DNA from: Bacillota bacterium
GTDB taxonomy: Bacteria > Bacillota > Clostridia > Christensenellales > UMGS416
NCBI GenBank assembly: GCA_023410875.1
Contig: JAEYPH010000119.1
Location: forward strand, 1 to 14,556
Length of the DNA: 14,556 nt
Reading direction: 5' to 3'
Shown here: one piece after another, positions 6,402 through 12,248 of the stretch
How the letters are laid out: each line of letters opens with the position of its first letter
Position numbering within the stretch: the first letter of the stretch is position 1
Notes under the pieces: generated by a model
What the model was told of the DNA's origin: nothing
Database searches by the model: none
The model's input: only the letters and a program-made list of their open reading frames with translations
Program-made: the position numbers and the translations under genes

Positions 6402-6431
6402 ATTATAACATGCTGCCGCTGCCGGCTGCAA
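6402..6431 (-). promoter_or_regulatory. ftsH: ftsH promoter
   Basis: On the minus strand TTGCAG (6431-6426) and a perfect TATAAT (6407-6402) are 18 bp apart, giving a start site near 6395 and a leader of about 58 nt. A further inverted repeat, GTTCG/CGAAC (6437-6452), abuts the -35 upstream and could be a regulator site. Confidence 0.65.
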
Positions 6432-6487
6432 TGACTGTTCGAACGTACGAACCAGGGTCTTAACCCAACGGTGGAGGTATCGTTATG

Positions 6488-8248
6488 TTATGCGCGCTCC
6501 GTAAGTTCGGCGAACCGCCGGGCGCGCTGCTCCAACACGCCCAGCGACTGAAGCCAGAAACCACGGTCTCGCACATCCACGCCGGCGGCAGCGCCCACGG
6601 CGGCGGTGTCGGCGCTGCCAGTCATGCGCAGCAGATTGCGGTAATCCGCGGCGAAGGCCGGCCCGCGCTGCTGGTATACGCCATACAGCCCCAGGGCGAA
6701 CAGCAGCCCGAAGGCGTAGGGCCAGTTGTAGAAATCCGGCTGGCCATAGTAATGCCCCTTACACAGCCACATATAAGGGTGCAGCGCCTCGGGGTCCAGC
6801 CCGTCGCCATAGGCGCGGCGCTGGGCGTCCAGCATGATGTCCTTGCAGTCCTGGGCGCTGAGCACACCGGCCTCCCGGCGGCGGAACACCTCGGTTTCGA
6901 AATAATACCGGCTGAGGATGTCCACAACGACCTGCGTGGCGGTGTCCAGATCGGCGTCCAACAGCCCCAGCAGCTCGAGGCCTTCGGCCTTTTTCATCGC
7001 TTCGCCGTTGACAAGAAGTTCATTGAACGTGGACGCCGTTTCGGCCAGCTGCATTGGGTAGTCGGTGTTGAGCACGCTTTCCTCCCGCAGGCATTCGCCG
7101 TGCCAGGCGTGCCCCAGCTCATGGGCCAGCGTGAGCACCTCACCGTAGGAGCCGTCGAAGTTGCTCAAGATGCGCGACTGGCCGATGGCGTGCACGCCGG
7201 CGCAGAAGGCGCCGCCCTGCTTGCCCTCCCGGGGCTCGGTGTCCATCCACTGCTCTCGGAAGGCGCGCTCCACAAAGGCCGAAAGCGCCGGATCGAAACC
7301 TGCGAGGGCAGTTACGAGGAAGTCGCGGGCCTGCTCCAGCGTGTAGCGCCGGCTGACGTTGCCCACCGGGGCAAACATGTCATAGAACGGCAGCGCCGGC
7401 TTGCCCAGCAGCCTGGCCTTGGCCTTCAGATACATCCGGAACACATCCAGTCGCTGCTCCATGGCGCCCAGCATGGCCTCCAGCGTAGCGCGGTCCATAC
7501 GGGCATAGAACAGAGTCTGATCCAGCGGTGAGGCGAACCCCCGCATGCGGCATTTGGTCAGCACCTCGCCTTTGATGCTGTTGAGCGCCGCGACACCCGC
7601 CTTCTCTATCTTGGGATAGCACGCCAGTTCCGCCTCATAGGCAGCGCGGCGCACGGCCGGGTCGGGGTCACTGGCTAGGTTGCGTACCATGGGCAGCGTC
7701 ATCGTGCGCCGGTCGTCGCCCAGCGCGTAATCCACGCTGACCGTGGAAGTGAGCGTGCTGTGCAGCTGCGACCACGCCTGGCTGCCGGTGATCTCCAGCA
7801 GCGAGAGCGCCTGCTCCACCTCGTCGCCCAGCATGTGGGCGGCCTGCTGCTGGTTTTCCTTCAGGAAAAAGGCATAGGGTTTCAATTGCTCGCTCTGTGT
7901 AAGCGCATCCAACCCCTCGCCCAGCCCCTGCAGGTATTTGCGCAGCGCCACGATGCCGCCCACCAGTGCCGCCCGCTTGGTCATCAGTTTTTCCAGCTCC
8001 GCCTGGGCGGCGGTGTCGCCGGTGTCCACAGCGCTCAGCAGCGACGCGTAGGTCACCGTGCGCAGGAACACCAGATGAAACCGCTCCAGCAGACCGATGC
8101 CCTCCCGCAGCGCGGCGGTGGGTTCTCCCTGCCCCAGCGTGCGGCTCCAAGCCGTGAAGCCGGCGGCCAGCGTGTCCACGGCCCGGGCGTCGGCCTGGAA
8201 GGCTTCACTGGTAATTGCGGGGTAAAGATCGTCGAGATTCCAACGCAT
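6488..8248 (-). CDS. pepF: M3-family oligoendopeptidase (PepF-like)
   Basis: A 586-residue cytoplasmic zinc metallopeptidase that cuts short peptides. The gluzincin motif HELGH is at 376-380 within 'LTLAHELGHAWHGE', and 'LAETASTFNE' (401-410) supplies the third ligand Glu403, as in PepF. The helical N-terminal lid (about 1-200) and the substrate-groove region 'DMFAPVG' (290-296) are as expected; the length is typical. TAAGGAGG lies 4 nt before the ATG. The gene begins 13 bp after the mrp stop, so both are in one operon from the promoter at 9115-9143. There is no clear terminator after it before the ftsH promoter. Substrate preference cannot be read from the sequence. Confidence 0.95.
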   Translation of the reverse strand: MRWNLDDLYPAITSEAFQADARAVDTLAAGFTAWSRTLGQGEPTAALREGIGLLERFHLVFLRTVTYASLLSAVDTGDTAAQAELEKLMTKRAALVGGIVALRKYLQGLGEGLDALTQSEQLKPYAFFLKENQQQAAHMLGDEVEQALSLLEITGSQAWSQLHSTLTSTVSVDYALGDDRRTMTLPMVRNLASDPDPAVRRAAYEAELACYPKIEKAGVAALNSIKGEVLTKCRMRGFASPLDQTLFYARMDRATLEAMLGAMEQRLDVFRMYLKAKARLLGKPALPFYDMFAPVGNVSRRYTLEQARDFLVTALAGFDPALSAFVERAFREQWMDTEPREGKQGGAFCAGVHAIGQSRILSNFDGSYGEVLTLAHELGHAWHGECLREESVLNTDYPMQLAETASTFNELLVNGEAMKKAEGLELLGLLDADLDTATQVVVDILSRYYFETEVFRRREAGVLSAQDCKDIMLDAQRRAYGDGLDPEALHPYMWLCKGHYYGQPDFYNWPYAFGLLFALGLYGVYQQRGPAFAADYRNLLRMTGSADTAAVGAAAGVDVRDRGFWLQSLGVLEQRARRFAELTERA

Positions 8249-8261
8249 GGAGCCTCCTTAC

Positions 8262-9071
8262 TTATTTGCGCAGCGTCGCGGCGATTTGCCGCGCGGCGAT
8301 GTCCATGGCGGCGTCAGCCTCGGCACAGCCTTCGGTGGGACCGCCCAGGAAGGGCAGCTCGGCCAGCAGCGGCAGGCCCTCCTGGGCCAGCGCCTGGCGG
8401 GCCGCCGGGTCGTCGTAGAGCGGTACGCGCTCGCCGCTTTGGGGAGCCGTCACATATGCCATGTTCTGAACGACGCCCAGCACGGGTTTCTCCATCTTGC
8501 GGGCCATGCCCAGCGCTTTGCGCACGATCATGGATACCATGGCGTCGGCCAAGCTTACCAGAACGATGCCGCTAACGGGCAGGCTTTGCAGCACCGTGAG
8601 CGCCACGTCGCCGGTGCCCGGCGGCAGATCGATCAGCAGCACGTCCAGCTTGCCCCAGAATACGTCCTTCCAAAACTGGGTGATAACGCCGGCAATCACC
8701 GGGCCGCGCCACAGCACCGGCTGGTCCTCGCTCTCCAGCAGCAGGTTCAGCGACATCACGGGGATGCCATGCTCGTCCTGCGGCGGCAGCAGGCCGAACA
8801 TGCCGTTGTCCACCTTGGCGTCGGCCAGGCCCATGAGCCGGGGCATGCTGGGGCCGGTGATGTCGGCATCCATCACGCCTACAGTGAACCCCTGGCGCCC
8901 AAGCGCCCGGGCCAGCAGCGCGGTTACCGTGGATTTGCCCACGCCGCCTTTGCCGCTCATGACCGCTATGACGTTTTTGATCTCGTTGTTTTCGTTGTTT
9001 TCCACGCCGCAATGCGCCTGCGCATCGGGCGAACATTTGCCGGAATTGGCACAACCTTGACAATGTGACAC
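8262..9071 (-). CDS. mrp: Mrp/NBP35-family P-loop ATPase lacking the CPxC cluster motif
   Basis: A SIMIBI-class ATPase related to ApbC/Mrp, a family that carries Fe-S clusters for transfer to apoproteins. Counted from the upstream ATG at 9089, it shows an N-terminal C10-x2-C13-x5-C19-x7-C27 cluster, the deviant Walker A SGKGGVGKST (45-54), 'DADITGPSMPRLMG' (74-87) and 'LLIDLPPGTGD' (151-161). The usual CPxC, which binds a dimer-bridging [4Fe-4S] cluster, is here A215-P-Q-S218. The GTG at 9071 is taken as start: GGAGGA (9087-9082) precedes it by 10 nt, whereas the ATG at 9089 has no Shine-Dalgarno and lies only about 19 nt from the predicted transcript start, directly behind a hairpin. The GTG start gives 269 residues, the ATG 275. 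First gene of an operon with pepF. Confidence 0.92.
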   Translation of the reverse strand: MSHCQGCANSGKCSPDAQAHCGVENNENNEIKNVIAVMSGKGGVGKSTVTALLARALGRQGFTVGVMDADITGPSMPRLMGLADAKVDNGMFGLLPPQDEHGIPVMSLNLLLESEDQPVLWRGPVIAGVITQFWKDVFWGKLDVLLIDLPPGTGDVALTVLQSLPVSGIVLVSLADAMVSMIVRKALGMARKMEKPVLGVVQNMAYVTAPQSGERVPLYDDPAARQALAQEGLPLLAELPFLGGPTEGCAEADAAMDIAARQIAATLRK

Positions 9072-9093
9072 GAGAGTATTTTCCTCCATAAGA

Positions 9094-9143
9094 TGGCGCT
9101 ATTGCGCCACTTCCATAATAGTCCTGTACCGCTATTTTGTCAA
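9094..9143 (-). promoter_or_regulatory. mrp: mrp-pepF promoter with a hairpin at the transcript start
   Basis: On the minus strand TTGACA (9143-9138) and TATTAT (9120-9115) are 17 bp apart, a near-consensus promoter starting near 9108. The transcript would begin with the hairpin TGGCGC-AATA-GCGCCA (9109-9094), a perfect 6-bp stem with a 4-nt loop. The rest of the upstream spacer (9144-9248) holds a GCTTGT/ACAAGC inverted repeat at 9205-9224 and no gene. Confidence 0.75.
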
Positions 9144-9248
9144 ACCGCACAAGGCCCTATGCTTGCGAACAAACGCTGAAAAATCCGTAAAGAATTCGTG
9201 AACGGCTTGTTCATAAATACAAGCTTGAGCCGCCATCCAGCCAACGCA

Positions 9249-9291
9249 AATACCGCAGGGGTGCGAGGGATCCTCGCACCCCTGCGGTATT
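9249..9291 (-). terminator. Very long perfect hairpin terminating the permease transcript
   Basis: A perfect 20-bp stem (9249-9268 with 9272-9291) around a 3-nt centre, 14 nt past the permease stop. The arms end AATACCGC/GCGGTATT and the centre contains GGATCC. On the minus strand it is followed by TGCGTTGG, with only a short T-run at the stem foot (GGTATTT). It separates the permease unit from the mrp promoter. Confidence 0.75.
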
Positions 9292-9304
9292 CGTCGCTCC
9301 TGCT

Positions 9305-10432
9305 TCAGGCAAACAGCAGAATCACAACGTCGTAGGCATAGCCCATGAGGATCGCGCCGAAGAGGATATAGCCAAGATACAAGGCAAGGGCGTTCTTCTT
9401 CATGATCGTGGAGATGCCGGCGATGACGCCGGCGCTGGTGCCGGGCCCGGTGATCATGAAGGCCAGCATGGCGCCGGCCCCGGCGCCGCTGTTCATCAAA
9501 GACTGTATGATCGGGATGGAGGATGAACCGCTCACATACAGGGGCAGGCCGACCAGCGCCGCCAGCGGCACGGCGAGCACATTGTGCGCGCCGAACAGCC
9601 CCACGATAACCGAAGCCGGAATGAAGCGGTTGATCAGATACCCCACCGCGGCAAACACGGCAAAATAAACGAGTATCTTCTTCACGCCCATGTCAAAGGC
9701 GGCGCGGCCCACTTCGCTGAGCCGGAGCTTGCGGACCCATGCCGGCACTCTGCGTTTAGCGGTCAGCCTTGTCGCCGTGCCGCAATCGCAAACCGGCGCG
9801 GCCATCGGGGTGCAGCAGGCAGCCGTGGCAAAGGCCGGCGTCGGCTGTGCGATCAGACGGGTATGCACCGGCCCGTGAACAGGCTCCGAACAGCAGGCTC
9901 CCAATGCGTCCACCGTTTCCGGCCCGCCATCGTCACAGCCGCAGGCCTGCGCAGACGCGGCCTGCGCCTTTTTGAACCGCGCCTGGTTGTCCAGAAAGTG
10001 CGTTTTCTTCTCGATGACGTAGGTGATGGCGCCGGACCCCAGGCCCAGAAGAACGGATGCCACCGTGAGCGCTATTGCGAAAGAGGGGCCCAGAATGCCC
10101 GAGATCAACACGAACTCGTCGGGGCTCATCAGCGGCGAAGAGGTCAGAAACGCCATGATGGGGCCCCAGGGCAAGGCCGTGGCCAGCATGGACAGCACCA
10201 CCGCCATCGTGCCGCAGGCGCAGAAGGGCGTGAACGCGCCGGCAGCCACGCTGGCCGGGATGGAAACGGCGGACCTTTTCATGAGCCACGCCTTGACCTT
10301 CTCCGGGTCCACAAACACGGTGATGACGGCGGCGGTCGCCACGCCCAGCGCCAGCGATGGCAAGTTGTGCACCAAGGTCTCCAGCACATAGGCAAAGGTG
10401 TCGGTCAGCAGTTGCAGTACGGTTTGCAGCAT
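9305..10432 (-). CDS. YraQ/ArsP-superfamily (DUF318) permease with cysteine-rich cytosolic loop
   Basis: A 375-residue membrane protein of two homologous halves. The first has membrane segments in about 15-140 with the signature TPFCACG (68-74) and 'TSSPLMSP' (97-104). The second covers 247-374 with 'LPLYVSGSSSIPI' (296-308) and 'MITGPGTSAG' (326-335). The superfamily includes ArsP, which exports trivalent organoarsenicals, and putative divalent-metal or copper/zinc exporters. The loop at 145-240 carries eight cysteines (164, 166, 180, 181, 206, 207, 215, 217) and two His (186, 190) and may be a metal-binding domain. AAGGAG lies 8 nt before the ATG. An operator-like palindrome at 10489-10504 and an ArsR gene upstream indicate metal-responsive control. 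Export of a thiophilic metal or metalloid is inferred; the exact substrate is unknown. Confidence 0.9.
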   Translation of the reverse strand: MLQTVLQLLTDTFAYVLETLVHNLPSLALGVATAAVITVFVDPEKVKAWLMKRSAVSIPASVAAGAFTPFCACGTMAVVLSMLATALPWGPIMAFLTSSPLMSPDEFVLISGILGPSFAIALTVASVLLGLGSGAITYVIEKKTHFLDNQARFKKAQAASAQACGCDDGGPETVDALGACCSEPVHGPVHTRLIAQPTPAFATAACCTPMAAPVCDCGTATRLTAKRRVPAWVRKLRLSEVGRAAFDMGVKKILVYFAVFAAVGYLINRFIPASVIVGLFGAHNVLAVPLAALVGLPLYVSGSSSIPIIQSLMNSGAGAGAMLAFMITGPGTSAGVIAGISTIMKKNALALYLGYILFGAILMGYAYDVVILLFA

Positions 10433-10488
10433 TTTTCATTCTCCTTTACGAAAACAGAATCGTGTCGCGGGCGGGTGCCAATGTGGAA

Positions 10489-10504
10489 ATCGTATTTTTA
10501 CGAT
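10489..10504. promoter_or_regulatory. ArsR-type operator before the permease gene
   Basis: ATCGTATTTTTACGAT: perfect 6-bp arms ATCGTA/TACGAT around TTTT, 56 bp before the permease start codon and 46 bp past the arsR stop. It matches the two sites over the arsR promoter at 15 of 16 positions each. No strong -35/-10 pair is obvious here, so it may control an internal promoter or roadblock read-through. Confidence 0.7.
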
Positions 10505-10550
10505 ACGTTTGAGCATGGAAAAGCGCGCCATGGGTTGGCTGTGGCGAAGG

Positions 10551-10856
10551 CTATTCGCAGAAGGTTTGGCAGAAAGCGTCCATGAAGTCCTTCAGAAGCT
10601 GCTTGTTCAGAAAAAAGCACGTCCACGATCCGCGCTTCTCCCGCAGGATAAGGCCTGCCTGTTCCAGCACGGCCAAGTGCTGCGACACTGTGGACTGCGC
10701 AAGGCCTGTGCTGGCCACGACGTCGGCGACGCTGGCTCCGTTTTCGAAATACTCTATCCTGTCGCAGCATGTCCCGATGGACTTTTCTTTGAGGGCTTTG
10801 ATGATGTGATATCGGGTCTCGTTCCCCAGGGCGTTGCAGATTTTTGAGAGGTCCAT
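10551..10856 (-). CDS. ArsR/SmtB-family metalloregulatory repressor
   Basis: A 101-residue winged-helix protein. 'ALGNETRYHIIKALKEK' (9-25) is the usual first helices, 'ASVADVVASTGLAQSTVSQHLAVLEQAGLI' (41-70) the HTH with recognition helix around S55-L64, and 'LREKRGSWTCFFL' (71-83) the wing. The family represses until metal binding releases it from DNA. The classic ELCVCDL arsenic site is absent ('SVADVV' instead). Cysteines occur at 7, 30, 31, 80, 96 and 100, so the Cys30-Cys31 pair and the C-terminal C-x3-C are candidate ligands. AAAGG lies 7 nt before the ATG. Two operators overlap its promoter and a third precedes the permease, so it probably controls both. The inducer is unknown. Confidence 0.93.
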   Translation of the reverse strand: MDLSKICNALGNETRYHIIKALKEKSIGTCCDRIEYFENGASVADVVASTGLAQSTVSQHLAVLEQAGLILREKRGSWTCFFLNKQLLKDFMDAFCQTFCE

Positions 10857-10874
10857 GGCGCAGCCTTTCGCGAA

Positions 10875-10922
10875 ATCGTTTTTTTACGATGCCATCGTAA
10901 CGTATTTTTACGATGTCGTCAA
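10875..10922 (-). promoter_or_regulatory. arsR promoter overlapped by two operator palindromes
   Basis: On the minus strand TTGACG (10922-10917) and TACGAT (10899-10894) are exactly 17 bp apart. One palindrome, AACGTATTTTTACGAT as read on the plus strand (10899-10914), fills the spacer; a second, ATCGTTTTTTTACGAT (10875-10890), covers the predicted start site near 10888. An ACGAT/ATCGT pair (10886-10898) bridges them. Repressor on these sites would block RNA polymerase directly, as in known ArsR systems. Confidence 0.8.
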
Positions 10923-10941
10923 GGGCTTTTTGCAAGAAAGT

Positions 10942-12003
10942 TCATCGAATGCTTTGTATGCCCGACCGCATCGTCAGCTGCCGCAGGAACGGATTGTACA
11001 TAGCCGGGGACTTCAGGTTCTTCATGAGCAGGTTCAGACGGATGTCCTCCGCCATCTGCCTGTACCGGTTCAGAAACCCGTCCAGTCCCATCTCCATGCT
11101 TTGAGCCAGGTGCAGAGAGCTTTTCAGCGCGTAGCTGATGCCCTCTGCCGAGCTGGGGCTGATTGCGCCCGCAGCTTCTCCAACCAAAGCTATGCCATCC
11201 CTGCCGGCGAAAAAATGCGAGGGCTTCATCGGACGGCAGATGTGCGCACCCTCCGTTTTGATTCTGGCGTTCAAACGAAAGCCCATCGGTACCAGCTTCC
11301 TTTTCAGCATCTCAAACTTTTTCCGGGCATCCTCCCCAGGCCGCAGGGCCGACCCCAGCAGCAGGCAGTTTTCCTTGGGTATCATCCAGGAGTAGAAATC
11401 GCTGATTGTTTCATCAAAAACCGCCGTGAAATACGGGATGTGATCCGGGCATTCAAACCATTCTTGGATTGCGATGTATCTCTGCGGCGTCTGTACGTCC
11501 GTGCCAATCAGGCTTCTGACCCTGGAAAAGGCGCCGTCGGCGCCCACGATGATTCTCGTCTTGGCCAGGGATTCCTTCCCGTTCGATACATACCGAATCT
11601 CGTAGCCGCCCGGCGTCGCGGCAAAGCTTTTGAAGAGGGAGTTGAAGCTTTTCTCCACGCTGGCCGGGAGGATGGACACCAGCCATCGGTCAAATTTATC
11701 CCGATCCATATTCAGATAGAACCGTTGATACAGCCTCTCCAGATGATTGGTCAGATCAATGGTCCTTACGGCGAAAAGCTGAGGGTCCACCAGTATATCC
11801 TTGGGTATCCCCAATTGCAGCTTAGCGATCATTTTCTGCGCATCGGGCGCCAACAGCCCTCCGCAGCATTTGCTTGTGCTCCTCTGCGGATGCTCATTGT
11901 CCAGGTCCCGTTTATCGATCAGCAAAACCTTATATCGTTCTGCGATCAATCGTGCGAGGTTGGACCCTGCAGGGCCTGCCCCCACGATGGCAACATCATA
12001 CAT
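10942..12003 (-). CDS. FAD-dependent oxidoreductase of the geranylgeranyl reductase/FixC-like group
   Basis: A 353-residue flavoprotein. The N-terminal Rossmann motif is GAGPAG (8-13) with 'VLLIDKR' (26-32) closing the ADP-binding fold. 'KCCGGLLAP' (45-53) matches the Cys-Gly region of geranylgeranyl-reductase-like enzymes. 'IIVGADGAFSRVR' (151-163) and 'IALVGEAAGAISPSSAEGI' (271-289) are the later FAD motifs; GEAAG replaces the common GDAAG. No membrane anchor is visible. Members hydrogenate isoprenoid chains or oxidise other hydrophobic substrates; the substrate here is unknown. AAGGAG lies 7 nt before the ATG. Its stop is 20 bp before the -35 of arsR, so read-through into arsR is possible. 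Base composition looks less GC-rich than most neighbours, hinting at acquisition. Confidence 0.88.
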   Translation of the reverse strand: MYDVAIVGAGPAGSNLARLIAERYKVLLIDKRDLDNEHPQRSTSKCCGGLLAPDAQKMIAKLQLGIPKDILVDPQLFAVRTIDLTNHLERLYQRFYLNMDRDKFDRWLVSILPASVEKSFNSLFKSFAATPGGYEIRYVSNGKESLAKTRIIVGADGAFSRVRSLIGTDVQTPQRYIAIQEWFECPDHIPYFTAVFDETISDFYSWMIPKENCLLLGSALRPGEDARKKFEMLKRKLVPMGFRLNARIKTEGAHICRPMKPSHFFAGRDGIALVGEAAGAISPSSAEGISYALKSSLHLAQSMEMGLDGFLNRYRQMAEDIRLNLLMKNLKSPAMYNPFLRQLTMRSGIQSIR

Positions 12004-12068
12004 GAATACACTCCTTGTCTCTCTTCATACCGCAGTCAACAAAACCTTACCATGGGTCATATCGTTTT

Positions 12069-12086
12069 TCAATAAATTTTTATTGA
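12069..12086. promoter_or_regulatory. Perfect 18-bp palindrome upstream of the FAD oxidoreductase gene
   Basis: TCAATAAA-TT-TTTATTGA, 8-bp arms with a 2-bp centre, lies 65 bp before the oxidoreductase start. On the minus strand its end overlaps a possible -35 TTGAAA (12071-12066), which is 17 bp from a poor -10 TAAGGT. The position suggests a regulator site; no known operator is matched with confidence. Confidence 0.5.
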
Positions 12087-12198
12087 TTTATGATCACATG
12101 GATGAAACTGCCTTTATCACTTCCGACAGATGTATTTTGATCATCGAAATTTCCGCAATATTGCTCTTTTCTACTTCCTTATCAAGCTGTATACTTTT

Positions 12199-12204
12199 TA
12201 TAAT
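12199..12204 (+). promoter_or_regulatory. Putative -10 of the acyl-CoA synthetase gene
   Basis: A perfect TATAAT, 44 bp before the start codon, in an AT-rich divergent spacer (12004-12248). A second candidate, TATACT, lies at 12190-12195. No convincing -35 is found at 17 bp. The gene's ribosome binding site GGGAGGAG (12236-12243) is 5 nt from the ATG. Confidence 0.45.
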
Positions 12205-12248
12205 CCATCCAAACAGGAATCTGTGGAAACGAATCGGGAGGAGCACCC

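Noticed and set aside
6485..7531. A 348-codon open frame on the plus strand opposite pepF
   Set aside because: Antisense to intact M3 peptidase coding sequence; composition typical of a shadow frame, although GTGGAGG happens to lie near its start.
9201..9230. GCTTGT/ACAAGC inverted repeat upstream of the mrp promoter as an operator or terminator
   Set aside because: Only 6-bp arms with an 8-nt gap, no T-tract, and located about 60 bp above the -35; not enough to support a function.
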